A stretch of DNA of 64,000 bases from Opisthocomus hoazin (taxonomy: Eukaryota > Chordata > Aves > Opisthocomiformes > Opisthocomidae): assembly GCF_030867145.1 (NCBI RefSeq), contig NC_134418.1, forward strand, positions 59,557,682 to 59,621,681. The letters run 5' to 3'. Under the pieces are notes generated by a model. That model ran no database searches and was not told the origin of the DNA. It saw nothing but the letters and a program-made list of their open reading frames with translations. The translations under genes were made by a program, and so were the position numbers. The stretch's first letter is position 1; the number at the start of each line of letters is the position of its first letter. Shown here piece after piece: positions 22,457 through 37,400 of this stretch.

Positions 22457-25400
22457 CTGGAACAGAAGAACCGTCCATTACTCTTTGCATGCACATGGGC
22501 GAGCATGACCAACCCAAACACTGGTATTTTTAAGGAAGAAATGCTTTCAAGCCTTTATATTGTCTTCTCATTGCTTCCTTCATGACCCAACACACAGAGT
22601 CTGTGCGATGCTCCACACTGTCTACCATCTACACAATGACATCCTTAAAGATGGAAGTAATTTCTTCTTCCTAACGAGTACGCGCCTTAAAAGTACATCC
22701 CGAAAATTCTGAAGTGGGTTTGCAGGCACATACTTTATGTGAAAACTACATACTCCAGCCTAGTTGGCCTGGAAGCCCGAACAAGCGCTCCCTCCTCGCG
22801 GATACTGGGAACTGCAGCACTTGGCTGCTACAGTACTGGGGGGTTTCTGACGGCAGTACCGAGGGTACTGCCACGTAACAGTGCACATCATCTTACCAGT
22901 TTCCATCGCAGTATTTTAATCCACTCGTCAGCTTCTATTCCAGTTTTTGCGCACAGGTAGTATGTCCTTAGTGGGAACACTAAACTGTAAGTAAACAATT
23001 AGAACTATTCCTTAAATTGCTAAACCAACTGGTAGCTGTTGCTAAAGCTGAACCCAGCTGGCCAGCACCAACAGCTGTTCAGATAGCGCAGGGCAGGGGC
23101 CGCGCTCCCATCCAGTCACCAGGAGGGCGGTTAGCCAGGAACAGCTTACAGTGGCTTACGGCCCGGGGAGGCGCTGCCCCAGGCCCATATGGGCAAAAGA
23201 CCCACATTTGGGCACGGAAGCGTTTACTGTGTGACCCGCAGCAATGTCTGAAATGGGAACTGGACCGTACCTAAGTTCCATGGGTCTGGGCGATGATTAT
23301 ACATGCTTACAGAATTAGGAAAATAAATGCCTGTTACACATAGGCCTACGCCCTTCCTCCTTGCCAAGAAAAAAATCCTTTTGCCAGTGGTAGTTCAGCA
23401 AAGCCATGCAGGACTGACAGAGGCTGGCTCACAGAAACAGACTCGTGAGTTCGAGGAAGAGCAGGGTCGCAGCTGGCAAGGGCGCTTTCAGAAGTACCCA
23501 GTGGTTACATCTCAAACTTCCCTGGCTATTTCAACATTCCCAGCAAGGTGGAGAAAGCACAGCCACTTACCAGAAACAATTGACTCTTTCCTGGGAATAG
23601 TCAAATTGCACAGCTGAGCATTCAGTTAAGTCAAGTGCCCGAATCGGTTCTGTGGCCTTGAAAATAAAATGGTTTTAAAATGGGAACACATGAAAACAGA
23701 AGATAAGGATAGCTCGGTTCATCTTCAGTGCATCTACACCTTCACAGGCATACTAGCTTTTTCCAGGCATAGCTACAATAGCTGTAACACCATAAACCCA
23801 AACAAGCAAACGCAACATCACTGTGAACACGGAGTGAATTGAGCTAAACATAAAAAAACACAGGACAGTCAGTTCAGATCTAGACAAACAACAGAGATCT
23901 CTGCTGCAGGAAAATCTGAGCTAGATGCAGACTGCCATGGGTTTGGTGGATACATTATAATGTAACAGACATAGCAGCAGGTCTGGTATTACTTCCAGCT
24001 AAGGTTTACAGAGACAAGGGCATGGTTATAGGTCTTATCAGGCCTCGCCAGCTGTTGGAGATTTAATTAATTCCTAAGTGCTTTAAAAGGATGACACTGG
24101 GTAGGGAGAAGTGCAGAAGCAAAGCTGAAGGAGTGCCTGCAGTGGAAGTGATGAGTCTGGCTGCATGAACACCATGTACAGGTGTTCAGGCTCAGGTGCA
24201 GGGATGTAGACTGTGCATAACTGCAGCCCGTCTCTCTTCAGAGTTTCACTTTCCCTAGGTGTGAGAGCTCTTCTTTGGTTTGTTTCAGCCTCGTGCTGTT
24301 CAGCACCTCAGAGCAGGCAGCTGAAGCAGAAGAACAGCTCGCTCTCTGCCCAAACACCCCCAGATGTGCTTATGGTCCTTCATCAGGTGTATGGAGGTGT
24401 CTGTTGCTTTCTCACTTGTCCTTACATTTTTCTCTGGCTTGGTGGCTGTTACTCACACACCACATTAGAAGAAAGCCCTATGTGCTAGCGAGTGCTGTCC
24501 CAGGGCCAAGACCAAGTTGCTCACCTGTAGGTGTGCAACAACAGGAGTGCCAGGAGACACCGGAGCTGCTGCCCGGCAGGAGGCCACACTCCTGACAGAC
24601 ACCTTCTCGCCTGGTCAGTCACAAATGCTACTCAAACTTTTGGAGGGCTGCCCTTTGAAACGTTATCCTGGAAACTTAATTCACGTTGGCTTGAACTGAA
24701 ATGAAAACTGATGGAGGGCCCCGTGAATACAGAACTGTTTATAAATGGTAATGTTTGGTGAGAGAGGGCAGTTGTGCATGCTGTTGTGTTACAATCTGTT
24801 AGGCCCTTGAAACAGGGCTTGGCAGAGGTGCGGAGGTAAACAGGTTGTCTGTGTTTATGAAGGAACCCATACCGAAGGTACTGTAAGGGTGGAGAAACTC
24901 TAGAGGTATTTCTTATTTTTAGTCAGTTTAAGATAGAAATGGAACAGCAACCTTAAGGACACACAAGTTGTTTCCAGATGCAGCAGGTTAATCTATGTCA
25001 GAGTGCTAGGAAGGAAGACATTTTTAAATGAATGGTTTTCTATGTATACTGTGCGACCACTTGAAATAAAAAGGATGAAGGCAAGGAATGCAAAGTATAC
25101 TACTAGGATTTGCAGAAATATTTTAATAGCACCGCTGTCTGTTAGGTTGTGTGTCAAAGCTACCGATAAAAGCTGCGTTCTGCTGGTAGCTCAAAATCCA
25201 CTGAATAAGGCCCAAAAAAGGCACTGTAAAGAACAGCTCTATCTAGTAGGCAAGACTGACAGAGCACAGTAAATGTTTTCCAGCTGTAAAACTTACTAAA
25301 TTCCTCTTGTTGAAGGCATCAGCAAAGATGACTTTATCTGAAAGGTCTGACCCCTCTGACAGTATGGGAAGCTTTAGCTTGGGAGGCTGTGATACAGATG

Positions 25401-28400
25401 CGAGAAGCCAGAGATACGAGGAGGCTGCAGCTGCTTCTGTAAAGGTTTGAAGAGTAGAACTGGCGTTTGCTACTTACTGTCTGGTCTTTGAAATACTTAA
25501 GTTCATTCCTATGCAGTGTAAACCACCTTGTCTTCCAATTCTGAAAGATCAAGAACGGATGGTAATTGTCTTGTGAGAATTCAGTGTAACGCTTCTTAGG
25601 AAAGAAAAACCTTTAAAGGTGTTGGCTTGCTCTGGTTTAGTCGTGCTTTGTTGTTGTTCAAAACACAAAGTGTGCCTCTCTGCAGGGGAATGCAGGTGGA
25701 GCTATTTCAGCTCCGTGTTGTCACTGGCTTCTGTGGGTGACTGCAGAGTGGAAGCAAGGAGTAAGAGTTTTCCTTACCTTGACTATTTTGCCTTGTTTTG
25801 TCAAATATCCTTCTTTTGTACCAAGCTGTGAAGTAACAAGGAAAGGGATCGGGGTTAGAGACTGAGCTCTGCTTCTACTTCCCACATCCCCCTCTTTGCC
25901 CACATTCAGAAGATGGAAGAGCAGCCTGTTCTTGGGGAAACTTCCCACAGCCACCCACCCCATCTGCACTCCTGGGCTCCCCCCACAAGGCTGCATCTGC
26001 CACCGGCGTAAACGTGGACCTGCGCTGGCTCTAAAGGCAATCTCTTGGCCCGTGCCTCCCTCAGCAAGGTTCTGGCCTGCGTCTTCTCAACCAAACACAG
26101 CAAAATAGTTGGTTAGTTTATTTAGTAAAGTTAAGATGGTTGCCTCGGTACATGTTGTAACCAGAAGCACCTGGGGTTTAGCTGACAGTGGAATTATCCA
26201 CAGAAATCGCTCTTGAAATGCACACAGCGGGGGGAAAGTGCTGTTTTACTTAGGCATTCTCTTCTCTCAAACAGCCACACGCTTGAAAGGAAAAACCTGT
26301 TACATTCAACGTGCTTATTGAAAAACTGTGTTCTGAACTGTTTCTCTGCCACCATGAGTGACGCTGGGACCTTGTGAATTCTCAGCTACTGAAACTCTGT
26401 GTAGGGACCTGTTTGTGAGACTGCAGACCTCTGAAAACCAAATTCTTGCCAAGTTAATGACCACTTGCTCTTGAAAAAATCTTGCCTTTTTATTGGTTGT
26501 ATGCAGAAGTCAAATTGCTCTGGAGGTTAAAATGGACTCAGCCATGAAGGGTTCGTTGTGAGACACATCAGAAGTGGCTCTTTTATCAAATTCATTAACC
26601 TGTATTAATGTCACTCTTCCTCTTTTCCTCAAAAAATGTAGTATGTAATTAAAATACTTTGTTCTGAGCAGTACTGTTCTGGAGAAACCACCTGTCTCAG
26701 ATATTAGTTACTAGGGATTTAAAGTCTCTAATTACTGTCCAAGTGAGTCACAGATGTCAGAGCAGGTGGCCCAAGAGGATATGAAGATGTTCTCTTGTAT
26801 CTCACACCAGTAAGGCATAGCTTTTAACACAACATAGTTTTTTCCTGTGTTCAAAATTACTAGGGCTGAAAGGGTAGAGGCTGTTCTGTCGTATTGCTCT
26901 ATTTTAAGTTTGTGTCAGAATACAACAAGCTGTCTTCCTGCTTTAAGACGAGGCGATTCTAAAATAATAAAATCCAAGTGTGAAAATGCCAAAACCACCT
27001 TCTGATTAATGTACCTATCAGGATATAGATACTCCTGTTAACTTGGTTGTACCACGCTTCAGTTGGGGGTTTCCTTTTCCAAATGCGTCCCTGCCTGTCT
27101 TGCATGTCTTTGAATGTTTTTTTCAAAAGGTCACTTTTTAACCAACTTAAAAAGTCAGAGATGCTCTTTCCTCCCTCCCAGTTAGGAAGGAGGTTGTACA
27201 TTGCTAACGGGGCAAAATAATTCTAACAAACAAAGACGACTGCAAAATAGTAAGTAGTAATGAGTTTACGTCTGTGAGGACTACTATCTGTTTCCTGTCA
27301 TCTAATCCTCATATTCACCAAGTGAGACAAAATGTGGTAAATCCTGTAGCTGTTACTTGGTTTTGCTATTCAGCGTATTGCTCGCCTCACCTGGGGGGGT
27401 GGGGGGAGAGACTTCCCACTGGCTGTAAAGGATGTTTGGCAAAACAAGCGCTCACTCTGCAACCTGACACAGGTATTGTTGCATACAGCCTGATGAGCCT
27501 TGTCAGAAAGATGTGAGACGTGTTGTGGGTTTGTGTGGTGTAGTTTTTTTGTTTTTTCTTCCTGATAATTCCTAATAATGTTACTACTAAGATGGCATTC
27601 TGAAAGGAAGATATGAAAACCTTTCATATATTCTTTGTTCGGATGGTCAGACTCACCTAGGTCAGCTGCAGACAGTTTTTTCCCAGTGACAGCATCGAAG
27701 GTCTCAGTGACAACGATTGTAAAAGGCTTTACTTGTCATGGGACTGTACTTAGCAAGTCTGTGTTTGTTTTGCCTTGGTCTGCAAAGACTTCCTGTATTT
27801 GCGAACCCATGAAGGCATGAATTACTGGTGTTACCCCACAGCTTGCCCCAGCCATCGTGCTAAACTCAGGCCAGGCAAAGCACCCCTCCCACTAGCACAC
27901 AACTTACTGAGGGAGCATTTGGAACAAGATCGCTTTCTGTCCTTCCCGTCTGCATTGCCGTGTGTACTCGGACAGACTCATAAATGGAAGGTTCTTCCAC
28001 CTTCCGTGGGTAGGGATGCTTCAACACAATTAAGGTTCCTGGAGCGAAAAAGCGCAGGAGTAAGTCACCTGGCAAGACAGTCTTAGAAAATAACTGGCAG
28101 TAGCTGCCTGTTTGTGGAACGGTTAACTTTACCTTTTCCTAAAATTAAAAAGGCACAAGAGCTAGTAACCTCTCCAAGACCTCTGCGACGCTCCCCGTAA
28201 GGGGTTTTCCTTGGAAGGGGGCAGGACTCAGGCCACACCCACGTGAGAAAACAATCAGATGCTGTAAATGACTCTCCCATACTGACGAAACTGGACAAGT
28301 ATTTCTAACCTGCATCATCTGAATAGTTTAGGCTTTGTGAAGGGTATTTTCTACAGAAATCCACCTGTGCAAGCTACAAAGGTGCACTTACTGCTGGATT

Positions 28401-31400
28401 CACTTTCCCAGTCTCACTTCCTTGGCTCTGTCATGTTGCTTGGAGTCCTCAATACCTTAGGCACCTACACCTTGCCTACACCCCTTCCCTTGTCCCTGTG
28501 CAGTGGGAGTCCATTTGTTCTTACATCTCTGAAAACAAGAGTGAAAACCCTCTTCACTTCTTCTAAGCAGTAGGCAATTAAGCCCCTTCTGCAGTGCATG
28601 GTAAGTGGTGAAAAACCAAGGCAGCAACAGAACAGGACCGTCAGAGAACCCTCTAACGCAGGCATGTCCTGGCCTGCCTGAGCCTTCTTCCCAGTCAGGG
28701 AGCAACTAGGTAACACAGAACAAATTGAAACACAGACAGATTTCGTAGTTACAGCTGAAATGCTGACCTACATGTCATCCACGCTTTCACTGCATTCGTG
28801 AAGATGTGACTACAGACATTATCATACCTGTTTACATGCAGCTGTGAAAACTGTAAATACATGGTATCTTTTCAAAACCTCTAAACTTACTAGTGCTTGC
28901 AGGGAATCACTTGACACATCAAATTCCCTTCCTGCACAGGAGGCTGGCTGGGCGGGTAGGCAGGACGCCGGACTAGAAATGAGGTCGTAACAGTCACCCT
29001 GGTTTTGCCAACAACCTGCTCTTGCTGCGTAGATCACTTAATCTGCCAGAGCTTCGAGCACAGACTTCCTAACAGTAAGCCCACATTACCATCGCCTGTA
29101 ACTGTTTTATCACAGCTCTTTCCAGTTAGTACCATTTTGATTGTAGCCATTTTTTGTCCTGCAAATAAGGTCATGTTTATTGCACGTTCTCTGCAAAAAG
29201 CTGCATTTTCATTAGTGAATTAATTACCCTATTCACAATAGTGAAGGACATCCTTAAAATAGTAGCAGCTACACCATCTAATCTCATTCTTTAAAATAAT
29301 GTCACAGCATACCAAATGCTGCTCCATTTGCATTTTATGCTGATATTGTGAGCTCTTAAGTAAGAAGGGTGCTAGAACTGGCAAGAACCTGGACTTGACA
29401 CCTACAGGTGACTGAGTAATTTAGAAGTGAAATAAATTTTAAAGTATATTTTGAAATTGGAAGGGCTACAAAGGGAAGTGGAAAAATTGTATTTGAAGTA
29501 ACCAACTGAAATCTGTTCAAGGGTTGAAATCAGGCACAGGGGGTGTATGCAAATATGACATATTTAACTTGCAGTAGGTGAAAAGTCAAATTCAGTTTAA
29601 TTCTCTCTGGCCTTGCAGAAAAATAATGCTTTATCATTTAAAATGAAATTGAGAGCACGCCCATTACCAGTCTACAGAAACTACTTTTAAACTGTTGCAT
29701 AGAATCAGAGTACCATCACCTGCACACCATGGATAAAGAGCCCTGTTGCAGAACTGGGAGGACTAAATTAACATTTTATACAGTATTTGTTTTCTAGTAA
29801 GCTCTCCATGTTCTTTTTCCACAAAAGATACTTGTACAGAATCACCTGATAACTGTACAAAAGAACCAGTAAAAGCTGCACTGTAGCAAGATTCTTCTTG
29901 CATGTTTGAGTGATATCTATTTTTAAGGAAGAATGAAAATTGGTCCCATTGTTGGAACTGCTAACTTCAAGTGACTTTGGCTTTTTTGTCTGGGTAATGA
30001 CTCAAAGTTTTTATACATTTTCAAAATAATTTAGGTAAAAAGTGATAAACAAAGCAAACGGGTAAGAATAACATGTTGACCTTGTCACTTTGAATAAATA
30101 TCAAAATATGATAGTATATTGCTTTAACCTTGTTACTGAATAGATTCAGCTTGCCTGTTCAATAAACTATCCCACAGAATACAGTAGCCCCTATTTCCTC
30201 TTAATTACCATAGAATCATAGAATGGGTTGGGTTGGAAGGGACCTTAAAATTCCAACTAGTTCTAGTTCCAACCCTCCTGCCATGGGCAGGGACACCTTC
30301 CACTAGACCAGGTGGCTCAAAGCCCCATCCAGCCTGGCCTTGAACACTTCCAGGGAGAGGGCATCCACAGCTTCTCTGGGCAACCTGTGCCAGTGCTTCA
30401 CCACCCTCATGGTGAAGAATTTCTTCCTAATATCTAGTCTAAATCTACCCTCTTTTAGTTTAGAGCCATTCCTCCTTGTCCTATCACTACACACCCTTGT
30501 GAAAAGTCCCTCTCCAGCTCTCTTGTAACCCCCTTCAGGTACTGGAAGGCTGCTATAAGGTCTCCCCAGAGCGTTCTCGTCTCCAGGCTGAACAACGCCA
30601 ACTCTCTCAGCCTGTCCTCACAGGAGGGGTGCTCCATCCCTCTGATCATGTTTGTGGCCCTCCTCTGGACCCACTCCAACAGGGCCACACCTTTCCTGTG
30701 CTGAAGGCTCCAGAGCTGGACACATGGTGGGGTCTCACCAGTGCGGAGCAGAGGGGCAGAATCACCTCCCCTGACCTGCTGGGCACGCTTCTCTTGATGC
30801 AGCCAGGATATGGTTGGCCTTCTGGGCTGCAAGCGCACATTGCTGGGTCATGTTGAGCTCCTCGTCAACCAGCACCCATGAGTCCTCCTCAGGGCTGCTC
30901 TCAATCCATTCTCTGTCCAGCCTGCATTTGTGCTTGGGATTGCCCTGATCCATGTGCAGGACCTTGCACTTGGCCTTGTTGAACTTCATGAGTTTCACAC
31001 AGGCCCACTTCCCAGTCCTGTCAGGGTCCCTCTGGATGGCATCCCTTCCCTCCAGTGTGTCAACCGCACCACACAGCTTGGTGTCAGTACAGTTAATTAC
31101 CGGCAGTCCAGAAGGAAGTGTAAACATTACACTGCAGAAAAATAGATGCGAGTCCATGTAGCAATTTGGAGTGGCTAGCTCCAGTGAGACAAACTTAAAC
31201 GAAGGGTAGTGAAAACCATTACATATTCTATTTCGTGGGTCTCTGTCTTGGAGACAAAAAAAGCTACCTTGCTTCACTCCTTCATTCCTGATCTCACGGT
31301 GTTTCTATAGAAAAGTGTTTATAAGTATAACAAGGACTAAGAAAAACTGATCCAACTACTTTCTACTAGTGCCTGAGCTGAAGGTCACTTGCTGCTTTTC

Positions 31401-34400
31401 AGTGAAAGGAAGCATGGCCTAAGCAATCAGGCTGTCGCTGGCCCTTCTGCCAACCTGCTCTGTAACCCTGTGCTGGGCTGGTCATTCTGCCATGCTGACA
31501 CCTGGCTTAAAGTGGGCTCTGGAGAGCCCCTACCCTCTTTTTGGTACAAATCAGTTACTACCCAGCAGACCTTTGGCACCTGTATCTGAAGGAACACTGC
31601 CTGAGTGCCAACTCCCTCTTCCTCTCTACTGCTATCTGTGGTAAGGCAACGTGGAAGGTTTCTTAATCTGACGTTCAAATGGCTCTTCATATTCTGTAGC
31701 ACATCCAACTTAAAGAGGTTTCACAGAGCCAGCAGAATCTGATTAGGGAGCTTTAAGGTGACAAGTGAGCCCATCATTCAGCAGTGTTGATTCTGTCTGC
31801 AGAGATCACGTAACATCCATGTCGTGATTATTAATGTCTGTAACACATGCAGTGAAGGAATGGGGAAATACAAGCTTTATATGTCATCTGAAATCTTTAC
31901 AGCGTTAGGCCTGTGGGTGCATGTCTGATTTCACAGGAAAAATAGCTTACTAGCACAAAAGACACATGTAGGACCTCTGTGTTCGAACCACTCTTAAAAG
32001 CAACTTAAAAAGTGAATCCTTTGAAAGATGCAAGTGCCATATTGAGCGTACCATTGCATTTTTCTTGGGGGGGGGGGGGGGGAATTTGTAAAGCAACCCT
32101 TGAATTTAATGCTTGAGTTACAAGAGCACTGGTGCATATTTAGTGTGTGACATATTACAGTTATTGCATGTGCCATTATAATTTAACTGGTCTCTTGCAT
32201 ACGTAATTAGTACTGCTCTATGAGTTATTTGCATACACGTTCTGCACAGAGTACTGAGGCTTTTGGCACTAACTTGTACTGACACATCTTCAACTCTTAC
32301 ATTCAAAGCTTAACCTAAAACTGGTGTGGTCATGATAATGTGCATTTGTTTCTCCAGGGATTCTGGTCTGGTGGTGTTCAGCTTACTTGCAGGAATCAAG
32401 TTTAATCTTTCGACTCTTAATTCTGGCAGCACATTGGCTGCTAAAGAAACCTGTGCTTTTCTCTCTTTTCTTAAAAACAAGACAAATCACTGTGATGGCA
32501 GATGGCACCAGCAGGCTGATCCACTGTAGACAGAAAGGGAGAGGCAATACAGGCCACATTCCCTACAGGAAAGAGGAACATATCACTGTAGACTTCTTCC
32601 TTGGATGAAGAATAGTGGAGCTAAACAATTTCAAGTCCCTTTTCCATTTATTCTGATTGGGGGATTTCAGCTTCATAGATGAACATTTAGTTCCTCTCTA
32701 AACACCCTGCTTTGGTTTTGCCCTTTTTGAGAAGGTTCTGCTCCTCCCAGTACATGTGTATTTTGAAATGCTTCCTTCTCTGTCTGAGAAATCAAAAGTA
32801 GCTCATGTCCCTGGCTAGCGAAAACCCAGTAAGCTTACTTGTAGTTTGTCTTCAAAGTACTTGAAATAGTTTTTGAAGAGGGGCATCTTAGACACCTGAG
32901 GTTAATACAAACATGAATTTCTGAAGAGGAATACTTCAGCAGTAGATCTATTTGATAACACATCCGAAGCTCCTTTTGCTTAGATCCATGTGAAGCATGA
33001 CCACAAACGTGTTCATACAAACATACAGCTCTCCTTACCTGTTTCGCTTCCAATTAAAGGCTGATTTGCAAAATGCATGACTAATTCCTTCAGGCTAGAA
33101 AATTCATTAAATCCAAATTTGAATGAAGTTCCTGTATGTTCAACATGGAAGTGTTTCACAGAATCTTTTCCCCTAAAACAAAACAGGAAAATTTGTCAAG
33201 GCATAAATGCCAAAGGCATTTGGCATGCACAACCCTTAAACAGCAGCTTCCACTGCAGGAAATCTGGCCCAGACCACGGGCTGACAATCATGGTCCTAGC
33301 AGTAATACTACTGCCATTGCTGTCCCTCACTAATACTCAGCGTATATGACACTCAGATTTATTACGAAAAATCTAACTGCTGCTTTACAGACACGAGATG
33401 ATGAAAGCTTAGAAAGGCCAAGTAAGTTAAATTAACTCTTGTGGCAATCAGTAAAAGACTCACAAATGAAGTTTCCAGCCTTCTGTCTAAGCAGGATGAT
33501 ACCCCTTCACTTACTCGGCTTTAGTCTTGATGGTGTACCTACATTACTCAGTGTATGTCTTATTTTCCAGGTAACATTTGAATCTCATTGAAAATGTCTT
33601 CTGTTTCTCTTTCAAAAACAGGCTGCCTCATTTTTGCACCCAAACCATGATTTAATAACCTAACTTTAGATACCTAAAGCTTTAAAAATTGTCTGCTTTG
33701 TCTCTACACTCAGACAAACGGTTCCTCTATGGCGCGCACTGTCAACCATGAACCGGGGCCCTTTGTCTGTCAGGGAAGTAACAGTACTTGTTTATGAAAA
33801 CTGATGGTATTTAGAGAAGTGTGCAAGTCCTCACTTCCTGGACAGGCAATTACTTTGTCTTCAGAAGAAAGTGAAGCACTTAGTGCAAGTATTTCTCCTG
33901 TGAAAAAGTTACTTCTGTTAATGTCACTAGCACCCAACTTAGTCCAGAGAAAACATTGTCTCAGGAAAAATGTATGTAGCAAATACATTGAAAATATGGT
34001 AAAGAAAGGGATTTATAGTGTCTTTTCCATTGCTTATTGCCACTTCCACAGGAGATTATAATTTCAAACAGGTATTTAAACAAATATTTATCTTTGAACA
34101 GTACTCCTGACATTGTAGACCATGCCTCTCCTGACCTCCCACATGTTTTGTGCTACACTCAGCTGAGACACAAAGAGTGCAAGCCAAGTGCAGGTGCCCT
34201 ACAACAGCAAATAGCTGCTGTAACTCCACTGCAATGACAGGGTTTTCATCTTTTCATTTATTTCACAAGAAATACAATGTTGCAAGGAGAGCAACTTCTA
34301 CTCTATTTCCTAGTTCCTTTTTAAAGTTGGCTAATTTAGCTGGGGGAGGGGATCTCTCTTCTTACAGCTGTCAATAAAAATCTCAAGGGATGTCTAAGCA

Positions 34401-37400
34401 TTGTTTCCTTTTAAAACAAACTATAATAATGACTGAAGTTCCTTGTGAGGCAGAGGCAGAAAGTAACGTAAAAGCTACAGAAGACATTTTAGGACAGAAA
34501 GAAAATGACAGCTAGCATTGCTAAAGCTATCCTTTCTACAAAAATGTGTCAGAACAAAACTGAATCACTTCTTCTAAAATTAAGTTTTAATATTAGTCAA
34601 AAAATGGAAAGAAAAACTTAAGAGCTAAACAAACGGTAGAAAATGTTACAACATTTTAAAATCAAAATCAGTATTTCAAGGGAGCTCTACCACCAAAAAA
34701 CTAAAGTAACAGAACAAAAGACCAAACTCCAGACTGGGATATTCAGTTCATATGGTAATGCAGTAAGTAACTCTTGTTCCTACATGGAATGCTGAACAAG
34801 AGATTGATATTGGCCTGAAGCAGACTTTTCTAGGTCTTCTAAGGCTAGAATTTGTTAAAGCAGCAAATTTATTTTCATTAACGAACACTTTAGCTTTTGT
34901 TTCTTACTCAAAGAACACTACTTAAATTTCATTTTATTACAGTAAGCTGTTTCCTGAGTGCCCTTTAACAGTAGCTTCAAGATATGTAGTTTAAAAAAAA
35001 AAAATTGGCTGAGGTAGATACCTCAAATGTTTAGATTTTAAAGTCAAAAAACATTAACCGGCAAGATAATGATTCATTTAAAATTACTTTCTTTTGAGGA
35101 AAGCTATTACTTATAAATGCTACTATTCTTTTTCCCTAAGACTTACACCCAGTTCAGTCATTGCTACTCTCAATACTCATTTTGTAATGTCATCTTCAGA
35201 TGTCTCAGGCTCCCGCCCAAGCTCCTTGTATAAATGGCTGTCTACAGCGGTAATAATTTCAGCAGTGTATGTACAGGCATACTTGCTCCTGGGTTTTCTG
35301 TTGGAGATGAGTGAAGCAATTCATATTTGCCTTTTATACCTCTGGGGAACAGGATATGTGCAATTTGTACTTTCCTCCATTTCCAAGTGACTACACTTCC
35401 AAATTGTAACAGCTCCTGGCACTGAACACGAAGTAAGTCACAATTTCAAGGGCATATGCTATGTTCCTGTCTATTAGAGTTGTGAATAACTAGCATCATT
35501 ATACTGATCAAAGTGAATTTAGCTTAAAAAGTTACTGTGATTCAGCTGAGCTGTGGTCACTAATTGTTCAGAGTCTCAGTCTGAGGCAGAAATGAGTTTG
35601 AATGCACTTGCTTAAAATTTCACTGTAGTGGCTTAATGTATCATACAGCTGCCAAAGGCTAAGAACATATTTCGGGTTAGACACCTCCACTCAGCTGACC
35701 TGCAGGGACTGCCTTGCGTGTCTAATGCATACGTCTTTTATATTGTCTCTCTAAAATACTGTGGCTTCTCTACTTCTTGGGACATTCTTCAAATGTGATT
35801 CAGTAGTGAAGTACCCCAGCCAGGCTACCTGTGCTGTTTATTGGCTGTGTCCTGAACTGATGTCAATTGCTGTAATTCTGGTGACTTCAAGGGCCTGACG
35901 TCTATCACTTGCAAGACATTGTTCAAATCAGTCATGTGTTACTGCCTAAGACTGAGACTTAGCCCAGAACAAAGGAGTAAAACCATCCAGTCAAGCACTG
36001 GATCGTCTCCTCAGAGATGACGGTTCCTATACAGAGATCAAGAAACTGCTGAAGTTATCGCCTATTAACTGGTGTATTTTCTACTATTCTCATCATAATT
36101 TCCTACTCCCAGCAGCTGTTTCTTAAACTCCTGTAACTGCTATACAGACTTTTATCATGCAGACTGAAATTTACAGCCAATTCATGGAATGATGTTTTTT
36201 ACCAATTAAATTAATTCGTAGTTTGGAAAAATGAGAGCGATTTTCAAATCCAATCTGAATTTTTTTTTTCTTCTAACAAAATGTCATTGAGCAGGGTTAC
36301 ACCATTAGGGATATGTATATTCAAATAGTTCAAGCCCTAGGAAAAAATCTGCAGGTCATCTCAATGCACGAGACATGCAAACAAACATAGGAGTAAATGA
36401 CGATTTTAAAACTGCTAGCTGCGCAGCATTAGATCAATTCACTTCTGCCATACCATACCTTACAGAGAGGGAGTACAAATCTTCCCTTTCATTACTCTTC
36501 CTCAAGAGATAGCTTCCATCCTGCCCGTTGGAAAGCAGCAGCGCTTCTGCTGCATGTCGGGTAAGATTATCATGATACCACCTGGGAAGACACAACGGGT
36601 CAAAGCATCATTCACTCAGCTCTTAAATGACAGCTTCTGCTGTGTTATGGAGCCAAGTTAGCAAACGAAAATGGACTGCAACTAACGCCGCTACAATTTT
36701 TATTTGCCATCCTTCTTACTGGCAGATGCAGGTTGCACAGAACTGCACCCCTTTCAGCAGCCTCCTTTTGACAAGCTCAGAAAATTATTATATTTTAAAC
36801 TACAAAGTTGCATACAAACAGCTGACAGTTTGCTGAATCTAAAAAACGCTGCAAATTCTACTTGCACGAGCAACAAATTACCCAGGTGTGTGCTGCTAAG
36901 GTGAAAGCAATTTTGGGGGGTATGCAGGATCCTGTGTCTATTTTCAGAATCTATACTTCCTGACATATCTACACGCTTTGGTACACTTCCTCTTTTGGGG
37001 CAAACAGGCAACATTTAAACTCCTCCCAAACTCTATTTCCCCCAACTCAGTTCATCTGCACTGCTACATTCTGAACCTAAACACATTTGCCTAAGCTTAA
37101 AATTTTCATTTGAAGCATAACTCTTGTGGAAGAGGGAAGACAGGAAGGGAGAAAGGTTAAGTGACAGAATTTGAAGTGAAAATTTAAGAAATCTTGCCAT
37201 TGTTGCCACTCAGCTATACATGGTCTGAGCAATGCAGGAAAAGATCTAAACCCCTGCTTCATTTAACTTCAGTTAAAAGTAATTTTTAAAAACTAAGAAA
37301 AGTGTGGCCAGCAGGCTGAGGAAGGTTCTCCTCCCCCTCTGTTCTGCTCTAGTGAGGCCACATCTGGAATACTGTGTCCAATTCTGGGCTCCCCACTTCA

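Larger units (their letters stand above)
28039..33038 (-). other. DAPP1 intron 3, with CR1 and a G16 run
   Basis: About 5 kb. It contains the CR1 copy at 30209-31095 and a G homopolymer at 32067-32082. The remainder is AT-rich with no recognised element. Confidence 0.8.

Noticed and set aside
30762-31277. 171-codon minus-strand frame as a novel gene
   Set aside because: Its second half is CR1 ORF2 text and the first half is chance readthrough of intron.
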